From an uncultured Bacilli bacterium (GTDB taxonomy: Bacteria > Bacillota_I > Bacilli_A > RF39 > UBA660): a stretch of DNA of 47,966 nt. Numbering within the stretch: position 1 is the first letter of the stretch; the number at the start of each line of letters is the position of its first letter. Of this stretch, positions 6,911 to 15,108 are shown in pieces. The notes under the pieces were generated by a model. That model saw only the letters and a program-made list of their open reading frames with translations, made no database searches and was not told the origin of the DNA. The stretch spans positions 1-47,966 of the forward strand of contig CALVRR010000011.1 of NCBI GenBank assembly GCA_944358705.1. The letters run 5' to 3'. The translations under genes were made by a program, and so were the position numbers.

Positions 6911-9900
6911 ATGAAGAAAATAATGGACGGAAATGAAGCTTGTAGTTTTGTATCATATAACTTTACAGATGTTGCAGGAATATATCCTATCACTCCAGCA
7001 TCCCCAATGGCAGAATTAACAGATAAATGGGCGAGTGAAGGAAAAAAGAACTATTTTGATATGCCAGTAAAAGTAGTAGAAATGGAATCAGAAGCTGGAG
7101 CTGCAGGTATGGTTCATGGATCCTTACAAGCTGGATGTCTAACAACGACATATACAGCCAGTCAAGGGTTATTGTTAATGCTTCCAAATATGTATAAAAT
7201 AGCAGGAGAATTGCTACCCTGCGTAATTAACGTTGCCGCTAGATCTATCGCAACCCATGCCTTATCTATCTTTGGTGATCATCAGGATATCTATGCCGCA
7301 AGAACAACAGGTTTTGCTATGCTTGCATCCTCTTCCGTACAACAAGTAATGGATTTAACCGGAGTTGCTCACCTTTCCGCAATCAAGGGAAGAGTACCAT
7401 TTGTAAACTTTTTCGATGGATTTCGAACCAGTCATGAACTACAAAAAGTAGAAGTAATAGACACAGAAAAATTAAAGGAATTAATTGACGAAAAAGCCTT
7501 ACAAGAATTTAGAAATCGTGCCTTAAATCCATCCGCACCAGTAATTAGAGGAACATCACAAAATGAAGATATCTATTTCCAAGCAACCGAAGCAAGAAAT
7601 ACCTATTATGACAAAGTACCAGACATCGTAAATGATTATATGCAAGAAATTAATAAAATAACAGGAGAAAACTATGCACCATTTAATTATTATGGTAGTG
7701 AAACCGCAACAAAAGTAATTGTAGCGATGGGAAGTGTCTGTGAAACCATCAAAGAAACACTAGATTACTTAGGTAAGAAAAGAAACGATTTAGGGTTATT
7801 AGAAGTACATTTATATCGACCATTTAGTGCAAAATACTTTTTAAAAGTATTACCAAAATCCGTAAAGAAAATAGTAGTATTAGACCGTACCAAAGAACCA
7901 GGTTCCGCAGGAGAACCATTATATTTAGATGTTGTAAAAACTATAAAAGAAGTAGAAGGAAAAGTAAAAGTACTAGGAGGAAGATATGGTCTTTCTAGTA
8001 AAAATACGACTCCAGCTATGATCAAAGGAATCTTTGATTATATGGAGAAAAAAGATGCTCATACAAACTTTACGATAGGTATTGAAGATGATGTAACCAA
8101 TTTATCAGTTCCTTATGACAAAGACTTTAGACTTCCATCGGAAAATATTGAGTTCTTAATCTATGGATATGGTAGTGACGGAATGGTTAGTGCTAGTAAA
8201 GATATTATGAAGTTAACAGGAACTTATACAAGAGCCTATGTACAAGGATATTTCCAATATGATTCTAAAAAATCAGGAGGTATCACTATGTCCCATTTAA
8301 GAATGGGTAAAAAACCAATCAAAGCCTCTTATTATGTAGAAAATCCTTCCATGGTTGTATGTACCAAAGAATCTTATTTACATAAATTAAAAATGTTAGA
8401 TAAAATAAAAAAGAATGGTATATTCTTATTAAATACGAATAAAAATAAAGATGAAATATTAAAAGAGATGACTTCTCATGATAAAAAAATTCTACAATCT
8501 AGAAATATAAAATTCTATATTGTTGATGCAGGAAGAATTGCTGCCGATAATGGATTATCTGGTAAAATTAGTGCAGTTATGGAAACTCTAATCTTTAAAT
8601 TAGGAAAAATTATGGATTTTGACTTTACAGTACAGAAAATAAAGGAAAGTCTAGCTTCTAAGTTTGCCAATAAAAGTGGAAATATTGTAGAAAAAAATAT
8701 CAAAGCCATGGACTGTAGTGTCAATAGTCTAATACAAGTAAAATTACCAGTAGTAGATTATGTAGAAGAATGGTTAAAGAAAAAAGATATGTTTGAAGTT
8801 ATCAGTAGTATGGAAGGAGATACTCTTCCAGTAAGTAGTTTCATTAAAAATCCAGATGGAACCTTCGAAGCCGGAACGACAAAAAGAGAAAAAAGAAATA
8901 TTTCAGATATCGTACCATGTTACGTTAGTGAAAATTGTATATCCTGTAATTTATGTTCTCTAGTGTGTCCACACGCAGTCATTCGTCCGTTCTTATTAGA
9001 TGAAAAAGAAGTAATGGATGCTCCAGACAGTCTAAGAGAAAAACTAATACCAGCAAATATTAAAGACCAAAATTTAATGTATACTATCGGAATTAGTGTT
9101 CCAGATTGTACTGGTTGTGGACTATGTGAAAATATTTGTCCAGGAAAAAAAGGTGCCAAAGCCCTAATAATGAAGATTAAAGAAGAATTAGAGGAAGAAA
9201 AAACAAAAGAAGAATACAATTATTTATTTAACGAAGTAACAGAAAAAAATGTAATGCCAACGACAACCGTAAAAGGAAGTCAATTTAAAACACCAAAATT
9301 CGAATTTTCTGGTGCCTGTGCTGGTTGTGGAGAAACACCATATTTAAAACTATTAACGCAATTATTTGGGGATAGAATGATTGTTGCTAATGCAACTGGA
9401 TGTTCTTCTATCTATGGAGCATCAACTCCAGCAATGCCTTATTCTGTACCATGGGCAAATTCTTTGTTTGAAGATAACGCAGAATACGGATATGGTATGA
9501 AAATTGCCGACGAAGTAGTGAAAGCAAGAATTAAAAAGTTAATTACAGAAAATATAAAAGACGTAAAGAAGTCACAACAAGAAACCTATAAAAACTATGT
9601 AGAGAATACTACAATGGAAAATGCAGAGGAGTTATTAAAAGTAATTGATGAAACAAAAATTAAAGAATTATTACCACTAAAGAACTTTATTAAACCAAAA
9701 TCTGTTTGGATGATCGGTGGAGATGGCTGGGCTTATGATATTGGATATAATGGAATCGACCATGTTCTTGCAAATAAAGAAAATGTAAATATCTTAGTAT
9801 TAGATACGGAAGTATACTCCAATACCGGTGGTCAAGCTTCCAAATCCACCCGAACAGGAGCCGTTGCTAAATTTGCTGCCGCTGGAAAAGAAACCGCGAA

Positions 9901-10339
9901 AAAAGATCTAGCAAAAATAGCACTAAGTTATCCACACGTTTATGTCGCAACTGTTTCTTTAGGTGCTAATCCAGGTCAGGTAATTAAAGTATTACAAGAA
10001 GCTGAAAAATATAATGGACCATCCATAATCATAGCTTACGCACCATGTATTGCCCAAGGAATAATTAAAGGTATGAAAAATTCGATTGAAGAAGAAAAAG
10101 AAGCTACAAGATCTGGTTATTTTCCAATCTTCCATTACAATCCAGAAACACAGGAATTTAAAATGGATAGTAAAGGAGATTTTACAAGATATGAAGAATT
10201 TATCTTAGGAGAAGACCGTTACCAGTCTTTAAAAAAGATTTCAAAAAATTACAAACAATTACTAGCAAAGAATAAAGAACAAGCGGAAGAACGTTATGAA
10301 TATTATGAATCTTTAGCGGAAAAACAAAAGAAAGAATAA
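6911..10339 (+). CDS. nifJ: Pyruvate:ferredoxin (flavodoxin) oxidoreductase
   Basis: 1142 aa, the normal length of the single-chain enzyme. It oxidises pyruvate and CoA to acetyl-CoA and CO2, passing electrons to ferredoxin or flavodoxin in the cytoplasm. Domains in order: the pyrimidine-binding domain (YPITPASPMAE at about 25-35, with EAGAAGMVHG), the transketolase-C-like domain, two ferredoxin [4Fe-4S] motifs (CISCNLCSLVCP near 677 and CTGCGLCENICP near 735), the proximal cluster Cys block CAGCGETPYLKLL near 803, and the TPP motif GDGWAYDIGYNGIDHVLA followed by NTGGQASKSTRTGA. All key residues are present. It has its own promoter and a strong terminator, so it is monocistronic. It marks an anaerobic energy metabolism. 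Confidence 0.97.
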   Translation: MKKIMDGNEACSFVSYNFTDVAGIYPITPASPMAELTDKWASEGKKNYFDMPVKVVEMESEAGAAGMVHGSLQAGCLTTTYTASQGLLLMLPNMYKIAGELLPCVINVAARSIATHALSIFGDHQDIYAARTTGFAMLASSSVQQVMDLTGVAHLSAIKGRVPFVNFFDGFRTSHELQKVEVIDTEKLKELIDEKALQEFRNRALNPSAPVIRGTSQNEDIYFQATEARNTYYDKVPDIVNDYMQEINKITGENYAPFNYYGSETATKVIVAMGSVCETIKETLDYLGKKRNDLGLLEVHLYRPFSAKYFLKVLPKSVKKIVVLDRTKEPGSAGEPLYLDVVKTIKEVEGKVKVLGGRYGLSSKNTTPAMIKGIFDYMEKKDAHTNFTIGIEDDVTNLSVPYDKDFRLPSENIEFLIYGYGSDGMVSASKDIMKLTGTYTRAYVQGYFQYDSKKSGGITMSHLRMGKKPIKASYYVENPSMVVCTKESYLHKLKMLDKIKKNGIFLLNTNKNKDEILKEMTSHDKKILQSRNIKFYIVDAGRIAADNGLSGKISAVMETLIFKLGKIMDFDFTVQKIKESLASKFANKSGNIVEKNIKAMDCSVNSLIQVKLPVVDYVEEWLKKKDMFEVISSMEGDTLPVSSFIKNPDGTFEAGTTKREKRNISDIVPCYVSENCISCNLCSLVCPHAVIRPFLLDEKEVMDAPDSLREKLIPANIKDQNLMYTIGISVPDCTGCGLCENICPGKKGAKALIMKIKEELEEEKTKEEYNYLFNEVTEKNVMPTTTVKGSQFKTPKFEFSGACAGCGETPYLKLLTQLFGDRMIVANATGCSSIYGASTPAMPYSVPWANSLFEDNAEYGYGMKIADEVVKARIKKLITENIKDVKKSQQETYKNYVENTTMENAEELLKVIDETKIKELLPLKNFIKPKSVWMIGGDGWAYDIGYNGIDHVLANKENVNILVLDTEVYSNTGGQASKSTRTGAVAKFAAAGKETAKKDLAKIALSYPHVYVATVSLGANPGQVIKVLQEAEKYNGPSIIIAYAPCIAQGIIKGMKNSIEEEKEATRSGYFPIFHYNPETQEFKMDSKGDFTRYEEFILGEDRYQSLKKISKNYKQLLAKNKEQAEERYEYYESLAEKQKKE

Positions 10340-10344
10340 TACAA

Positions 10345-10374
10345 AAAAGAAGACATCGGCAAATGTCTTCTTTT
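10345..10374. terminator. Bidirectional terminator
   Basis: AAAAGAAGACAT pairs with ATGTCTTCTTTT (12 bp, six-base loop) with T-rich tracts on both strands. It ends nifJ on + and would end the putative minus-strand RNA. Confidence 0.85.
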
Positions 10375-10481
10375 ACTTTTCATCTAAGAGGTTGCACCCC
10401 CTGAGGGCAACCTCTAAAAAGAATAAAAAGGGGTTGGCTAGTGTGATACTAGCGACCAATTCGCCTAATTCCGAATTGGTA
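10345..10481 (-). ncRNA. Candidate small RNA on the minus strand between nifJ and recG
   Basis: Read on the minus strand, TTGACA (10516-10511) and TAGTAT (10493-10488) are spaced 17 bases apart. They are followed by three hairpins: 9 bp (10454-10479), 6 bp (10439-10455 area, GCTAGT/ACTAGC) and AGAGGTTG/CAACCTCT (10387-10415). The predicted RNA then runs into the bidirectional terminator. It would be about 137 nt. It contains no convincing ORF. No known Rfam family was recognised. The promoter, stems and terminator are visible; expression is inference. Confidence 0.55.
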
Positions 10482-10487
10482 GTTCCT

Positions 10488-10516
10488 ATACTAACCGAAA
10501 GAAGTGATTTTGTCAA
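10488..10516 (-). promoter_or_regulatory. Minus-strand sigma-A promoter TTGACA-17-TAGTAT
   Basis: A consensus -35 with ideal spacing to a -10 with two mismatches. It is the only convincing minus-strand promoter noticed in the window. Confidence 0.5.
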
Positions 10517-10584
10517 CAAAAAAATGAAAAAAAATAAAAAAACAAGAAAAAGTTGAAAATCATTGGAAAAATATCCTCAAAATA

Positions 10585-10593
10585 TGATATAAT
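10585..10593 (+). promoter_or_regulatory. Extended -10 promoter (TGATATAAT) of recG
   Basis: It lies 22 bases before GTG 10616. An upstream in-frame TTG (10553) would place this box inside the coding region, so it supports the later start. Confidence 0.6.
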
Positions 10594-10615
10594 ATGCCAA
10601 GAAGGAAGTGATTAT

Positions 10616-12610
10616 GTGGCAGAATTAAAAGATGTAAAAGGAATAGGACCCAAATCTCTTACTTTACTAAATAAAATAAATATATATACGGTGGAAGATT
10701 TAGTAACTCATTATCCATTTCGTTATGAAATTCTAAGAAGAAATAATCTACAAGAAGTAGAAGATGGAGAAAAAATTGTAATTGATGGAAAAGTAGAAAG
10801 TATTCCTATCTTAATGAGATTTAAAGCAGGATTAAATAAAATGAACTTTCGTTTAGTAACTCCATCCGGAGTCGTAGGGGTTTCTATCTTTAATAGAGCA
10901 TTTTTAAAGAGTCAATTAACGGTAGGAACGGGAGTTACGGTAATTGGAAAACTAGATAAAAAGAAAAATGTAATTACGGCCGCAGACATAAAAATGGAAA
11001 CTCTATCAAATAAAATGAAAATAGAACCAGTATATCATGCTACTAGTGGATTAACAAACAAAAACATCTCTACCTATATTAATATGGCATTATTAATGTA
11101 TGGAAAAGAAATTCCAGACTATATTCCAGAAGAGTATTTAGAAAAGTATCATTTCTCTAACAAAAAAACATCTTTAAATTTAATTCATAATCCATCGACC
11201 GAAGAAAAACTAAAAGAAGTAACTATTCGTTTAAAATATGAAGAATTATTTGCTTTCATGTTTAAAATTAATTATTTAAAAATAGAAAACAAAAAGAAAA
11301 AACAAGGTCTAGAAAGAAAAATCGATAGAGATAAATTACAAGACTTTATAAAAAACTTGCCATTTGAATTAACGAAGGATCAAACACAGGCAGTAACAGA
11401 AATTATCGATGACTTAGAAGCAAATCATAGAATGAATCGACTATTACAAGGAGATGTAGGAAGTGGAAAGACTATAGTTTCCTTTCTAGCTATGGTTGCT
11501 AATCATTTAAGTGGCTATCAAAGTGCATTAATGGCTCCAACGGAGATTCTTGCTACACAACACTATCATAACTTAGAAAAATTTTTAAAAGATACCAACA
11601 TAAAAATAGCATTACTAACAGGTTCTACAACCAAAAAGGACAAACAAAAAATATATGAAGAATTAAAAGATGGAACTATTAGTATGATTGTAGGAACCCA
11701 TGCCCTAATACAAGAAGAAGTAGAATACCATAACCTTGGTTTAGTAATTACCGATGAACAACATCGTTTTGGAGTACACCAACGAGCAAATCTTCAAAAT
11801 AAAGGAAAAAAACCAGATGTACTATATATGAGTGCAACACCAATTCCAAGAACATATGCACTAACCATTTTTGGTGACATGGATGTATCAACCATTAAAG
11901 AACGTCCAAAAGGAAGACAAAAAATAGAAACTATTGTAAAGAAAAATAGTGAAATAAAAGACGTACTTGAAATGATGTATAAGGAATTAAAACAAAACCA
12001 TCAAGTATATGTGATTGCTCCATTAATTGAAGAGAGTGAAAACTCAGATCTAACAACGGTTTGTAAATTAAAAGATCAAATGAAACTTGCTTTTGGAGAA
12101 CATTATAAGATTGATATTGTCCATGGAAAAATGGCAAGTGCTGCAAAAGATATGATTATGGGACAATTTTCAAGAAATGAAATTCAAATACTAATTTCAA
12201 CAACAGTAATTGAAGTAGGAGTTGATGTTCCAAATGCTACCACTATGGTAATTTTTGATGCTGATCGTTTCGGTCTATCAACCCTTCATCAATTACGTGG
12301 ACGTGTCGGAAGAGGAAGTTCGAAATCACAATGTATTTTAATCAGTGATAGTGATGCCGAAAGATTAAAGATTATGGAACAAGTAGACGATGGTTTTAAA
12401 ATCAGTGAAGAAGATTTTAAACTACGTGGACATGGAGATTTGTTTGGAACAAAACAAAGTGGAGATATGGAATTTAAAATCGCAAATATCAGATCAGATT
12501 ACAAAATTCTTCTACAAGCGAAAAAAGATTCGAAAGAGTATTTATTAAATAAAGAAACAGATAAAGATCCACTAAAAATAAAATTAATTGAATCCATTAC
12601 CAAAGGATAA
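10616..12610 (+). CDS. recG: ATP-dependent DNA helicase RecG
   Basis: 664 aa, close to the usual RecG length. RecG remodels stalled replication forks and branch-migrates Holliday junctions. The wedge/OB domain is at about residues 40-170. The helicase motifs follow: LLQGDVGSGKTIVSF (Walker A, about 278-292), MAPTEILATQH (Ia), ITDEQHRFGVHQRA (DEQH, about 379), YMSATPIPRT (III), ISTTVIEVGVDVPNA and QLRGRVGRG (V-VI). The C-terminus carries the RecG-type end with GDLFGTKQSG. I chose GTG 10616 because AAGGAAGTGATT precedes it and the family N-terminus ELKDVKGIGPKSLTLLNKI starts right there. Confidence 0.96.
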   Translation: MAELKDVKGIGPKSLTLLNKINIYTVEDLVTHYPFRYEILRRNNLQEVEDGEKIVIDGKVESIPILMRFKAGLNKMNFRLVTPSGVVGVSIFNRAFLKSQLTVGTGVTVIGKLDKKKNVITAADIKMETLSNKMKIEPVYHATSGLTNKNISTYINMALLMYGKEIPDYIPEEYLEKYHFSNKKTSLNLIHNPSTEEKLKEVTIRLKYEELFAFMFKINYLKIENKKKKQGLERKIDRDKLQDFIKNLPFELTKDQTQAVTEIIDDLEANHRMNRLLQGDVGSGKTIVSFLAMVANHLSGYQSALMAPTEILATQHYHNLEKFLKDTNIKIALLTGSTTKKDKQKIYEELKDGTISMIVGTHALIQEEVEYHNLGLVITDEQHRFGVHQRANLQNKGKKPDVLYMSATPIPRTYALTIFGDMDVSTIKERPKGRQKIETIVKKNSEIKDVLEMMYKELKQNHQVYVIAPLIEESENSDLTTVCKLKDQMKLAFGEHYKIDIVHGKMASAAKDMIMGQFSRNEIQILISTTVIEVGVDVPNATTMVIFDADRFGLSTLHQLRGRVGRGSSKSQCILISDSDAERLKIMEQVDDGFKISEEDFKLRGHGDLFGTKQSGDMEFKIANIRSDYKILLQAKKDSKEYLLNKETDKDPLKIKLIESITKG

Positions 12611-12640
12611 ACCGAACTATTTCGTGTTTATCTTTTTTTT
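12606..12640 (+). terminator. Rho-independent terminator of recG
   Basis: GATAAAC pairs with GTTTATC with an inner CGAA/TTCG pairing, followed by eight T. It overlaps the recG stop. Confidence 0.8.
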
Positions 12641-12648
12641 GATATAAT
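12640..12648 (+). promoter_or_regulatory. Extended -10 promoter (TGATATAAT)
   Basis: It sits immediately after the recG terminator T tract, 19 bases before GTG 12667. Confidence 0.6.
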
Positions 12649-12666
12649 CATAATAGGTGATAAAAG

Positions 12667-13680
12667 GTGGAAAATAGTATAAAAACAGTAGACAATGTAT
12701 TAGAAATGATAGAAGAAAAATTATACTTAACACAAGAAGAAAAATATGGAAAAGAAACAAAAGAAATAGAGGAAACCTATCAAAGTATTATACTGATAGT
12801 AGTAGAAGATCTAACATCGGAAAAACTAACAGAAAAAAGCTTCCCACAATTCAAAAGAAAAGACATAGAAAATAGTAAAAAAAATATACAAGAGTATGAA
12901 GAACAAATCATGAAAAAGTTAAATTGTGAAGATGAAATAAAAGGTTATTCTTTTTTACCGACAGGACTTGGACATTACGAAAGCAAAGAGGAATTAATCA
13001 ATCAAATTATTAGACAAACGACTCTAACCGAAAAAAAATATATTTATATATCCTTGGAATTAGATAAGGATATAAATAAATTAGAAGAACAAATGACAGC
13101 CTTAACACAGGAGATTAAAGAAACGATGTTAATTGTGGTAGGAAATAAAAAAGAAAAAAAAGTACCTTTTCTTTTCTGGACACAAAAAGAAGAAACAAAA
13201 GACTGGTTAATACGATATCCAAAAGAAAATGAATATAACAGATTTATTCGTATGGCAAGAGGATTTGAAAAATTATATAAAAGTAGTAGAAAAGATATTT
13301 TTGATGGAAATGTTCCATATGGAAGAGTAGAGTTTTATAACCTATGCAATCCTCATCAGTTAAAAACACTATTGGTATATGAACAAAATAATAATATATT
13401 AGGTTTTATTGAGGGAGAAATAATCTCTACTTTAGGAAAAAAGAATTTAACCAATAGACTATATATGAGAATTAATAAATTATATGTAACAGAATCTAGA
13501 AGAAGAGAAAAAATTGCCACTAGACTGTACGAAGAAATATGGAAAAAAGCAATCAAAGATAAATGTGATCATTTAGAAGTAAAGGTCTATAACTTTACAC
13601 CAGAAGCAAAAAATTTTTTTGAATCCTTAGGGTTAAATATATTGTCATATCAATATGAAATGAAAGTACCAAGAAAATAA
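12667..13680 (+). CDS. GNAT acetyltransferase with an unknown N-terminal domain
   Basis: 337 aa, starting at GTG after an AGGTGAT site. Residues 1-175 are Lys/Glu-rich and helical with no family I recognise. Residues about 180-335 form a GNAT domain: RMINKLYVTESRRREKIA gives motif A (R-x-x-x-I-A type), followed by LEVKVYNFTPEAKNFFESLG, the usual motif B with its N-x-x-A-x-x-F-x-x-x-G end. It is a cytoplasmic acetyltransferase of unknown substrate. It is the last gene before the accessory block. Confidence 0.75.
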   Translation: MENSIKTVDNVLEMIEEKLYLTQEEKYGKETKEIEETYQSIILIVVEDLTSEKLTEKSFPQFKRKDIENSKKNIQEYEEQIMKKLNCEDEIKGYSFLPTGLGHYESKEELINQIIRQTTLTEKKYIYISLELDKDINKLEEQMTALTQEIKETMLIVVGNKKEKKVPFLFWTQKEETKDWLIRYPKENEYNRFIRMARGFEKLYKSSRKDIFDGNVPYGRVEFYNLCNPHQLKTLLVYEQNNNILGFIEGEIISTLGKKNLTNRLYMRINKLYVTESRRREKIATRLYEEIWKKAIKDKCDHLEVKVYNFTPEAKNFFESLGLNILSYQYEMKVPRK

Positions 13681-13716
13681 GAACTGTAAAGCAAGGAAAG
13701 AATTTAAAAATAGCAA

Positions 13717-13745
13717 TTGACTTTTTATAAAATATCCTTTATGAT
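13717..13745 (+). promoter_or_regulatory. Sigma-A promoter TTGACT-17-TATGAT
   Basis: One mismatch in each box and exactly 17 bases of spacing. Initiation would fall near 13752, at the first base of a perfect hairpin. Confidence 0.7.
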
Positions 13746-13751
13746 TAAGAT

Positions 13752-13855
13752 GCGTGATACAAATCACGCCGATATCTCTCACGGTGTTTAAATGTGAGAG
13801 TATATTCAACCGAACCCCCTGAAATCCCAGCCGAGAGGCTGGGATACTTTGTTTA
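13752..13855 (+). ncRNA. Candidate small RNA of about 100 nt
   Basis: A well-placed promoter is followed by three clean hairpins. The first is GCGTGAT/ATCACGC (13752-13769, loop ACAA). The second is CTCTCAC/GTGAGAG (13776-13800). The third is a 9-bp stem ATCCCAGCC/GGCTGGGAT with a GAGA tetraloop (13824-13845), followed by a T-rich stretch. CCCCCTGAA directly precedes the last hairpin. No ORF or recognised RNA family. The same CCCCCTGAA plus GNRA hairpin occurs at 18791. The structure is seen; the RNA itself is inference. Confidence 0.65.
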
Positions 13856-13883
13856 TAAGGGATTTTTAACTATTTTGAATTTA

Positions 13884-13925
13884 TCCAGATACCATACTAG
13901 ATACCAAATATTAGTTTTTAGATAC
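13884..13925. repeat. Left cluster of AGATAC repeats
   Basis: TCCAGATACCATA, CTAGATACCAAA and TTAGATACTAAA follow each other. A related pair, TCCAGATACTAAA and CTAGATACTAAT, stands at 18654-18679, just after the fifth gene of the block. Confidence 0.45.
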
Positions 13926-14042
13926 TAAATATTTTTTTTATTTGAGTTTATTTAAATACTTAGATTTAAATGAACTAAATAACAAGCTTTAATAATCACA
14001 AGAAAGTTGAAGAATATAAAAAAAGAAAAGTAGGAGATTTAA

Positions 14043-14504
14043 ATGTCTAATGTAGAACAATTAATTGAAATATTTGAAGAAAATAGAGACAAAAGAATAT
14101 GTGTTTTAGGAACCACTTGTACAGGTAAGACAACTTTAATAAAAGGTACAAATATAGGGTTAGACATGGATGAAGAAATATTTCCATTACTAACTCAAGA
14201 AGAAACAGAATATGTTTGTAGAACACCTTGGACTCAAGAAATAGGAAATAAGATGGATGAACTTGTTAGGACAAAATTAAGTATTAAACATGGTACACCG
14301 ATGTTTGGAACTGTTTTATTGGACTGTGATTTAATAGTATATTTACATATTAATGATGAACTATTACTTGAAAGAACTAAATTAAGGAATACTGATTTTT
14401 TGAATACTAAGAATATGCAACAAAAGATAGAGGAAGAAATTAAAAAATCAAATATACCAGCAATATATATTGAAGTTCAAAATGAAAATAAGAAGGTGAA
14501 GTAA
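14043..14504 (+). CDS. P-loop nucleoside/nucleotide-kinase-like protein
   Basis: 153 aa. Walker A is GTTCTGKTTL at about residues 22-31. A later basic segment RTKLRNTDFL could act as a lid, and LIVYLHINDELLLERTKLR is the usual post-lid strand-helix of small kinases. It is a cytoplasmic phosphotransferase of unknown substrate, not an adenylate kinase by length or lid. GTAGGAG precedes ATG 14043. Its stop overlaps the next ATG by one base, so it is translationally coupled to the peptidase-E-like gene. Its third positions are more A/T-rich than those of flanking genes. Confidence 0.65.
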   Translation: MSNVEQLIEIFEENRDKRICVLGTTCTGKTTLIKGTNIGLDMDEEIFPLLTQEETEYVCRTPWTQEIGNKMDELVRTKLSIKHGTPMFGTVLLDCDLIVYLHINDELLLERTKLRNTDFLNTKNMQQKIEEEIKKSNIPAIYIEVQNENKKVK

Positions 14505-15052
14505 TGAAAAAGATTCTTTTGACAAGTACAGGTTTTGATAATGAGAATATAATGAATAAATTTATAGATTTATTAAATGTAGATGTAAACGATGCTAAAG
14601 TATTATTTATAATAACTGCTGCTAATGATCCAGATGCAGTTAGAATACTATCTGGATGTTTAGATGATTTAACTAAATGTGGTATTACTGATAATAATAT
14701 AACTGTTTATGATATGCATAAATTAATGTCTGTGGAAGAAATTAATAAATATGATGCTATATATGTTTGTGGAGGTAGTACAGAGTATTTAGTTGATAGA
14801 ATTAAAGAATTAAATATAAAACCAGTTATTGATAAATATATAGAAAATGGTGGTATTTATATTGGTGTTAGTGCGGGTAGTGTTTGTGCTAGTGGAAAAT
14901 ATAAAGACGGACTTGGATTTATTGAAAATATATTAGATGTTCATTGTGATAAAGGAACACCTAATGGAGTAATTAATTCTAGTGATAATATTTATTTAAC
15001 AAATAATCAAGCAATATTTATTGATGATAATAAAAAAATAATATTTGAATAA
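14504..15052 (+). CDS. Peptidase S51 (peptidase E/cyanophycinase-like)
   Basis: 182 aa. The nucleophile elbow GVSAGSVCAS (about residues 122-131) and the preceding YVCGGSTEYLVDRIKEL are typical of the S51 family, which has a Ser-His-acid triad in a class-I-glutamine-amidotransferase-like fold. Family members split Asp-X dipeptides or beta-aspartyl bonds in the cytoplasm. The C-terminus is short compared with the usual 200-230 aa, so the last strands may be missing or divergent. Codon use is T-rich, unlike nifJ or recG. Translationally coupled to the upstream kinase. Confidence 0.8.
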   Translation: MKKILLTSTGFDNENIMNKFIDLLNVDVNDAKVLFIITAANDPDAVRILSGCLDDLTKCGITDNNITVYDMHKLMSVEEINKYDAIYVCGGSTEYLVDRIKELNIKPVIDKYIENGGIYIGVSAGSVCASGKYKDGLGFIENILDVHCDKGTPNGVINSSDNIYLTNNQAIFIDDNKKIIFE

Positions 15053-15108
15053 AATACACTATAAATATATGTGATGATGTATTAAATAAAAGAAATATAG
15101 GTGATTGG

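Larger units (their letters stand above)
13681..14042. other. 362-base intergenic stretch at the left edge of the accessory block
   Basis: It holds a sigma-A promoter, a predicted small RNA with terminator (separate entries), a cluster of AGATAC repeats at 13884-13925 and then very AT-rich DNA leading to the RBS of the next gene. No ORF of any plausibility was found. Confidence 0.6.

Noticed and set aside
10553..10615. Longer RecG starting at TTG 10553
   Set aside because: This segment contains the extended -10 box and the RBS for GTG 10616, and the RecG N-terminus aligns from there.
13681..14042. CRISPR array
   Set aside because: The AGATAC repeats are short, unevenly spaced and have no spacer-repeat periodicity; no cas genes are present.
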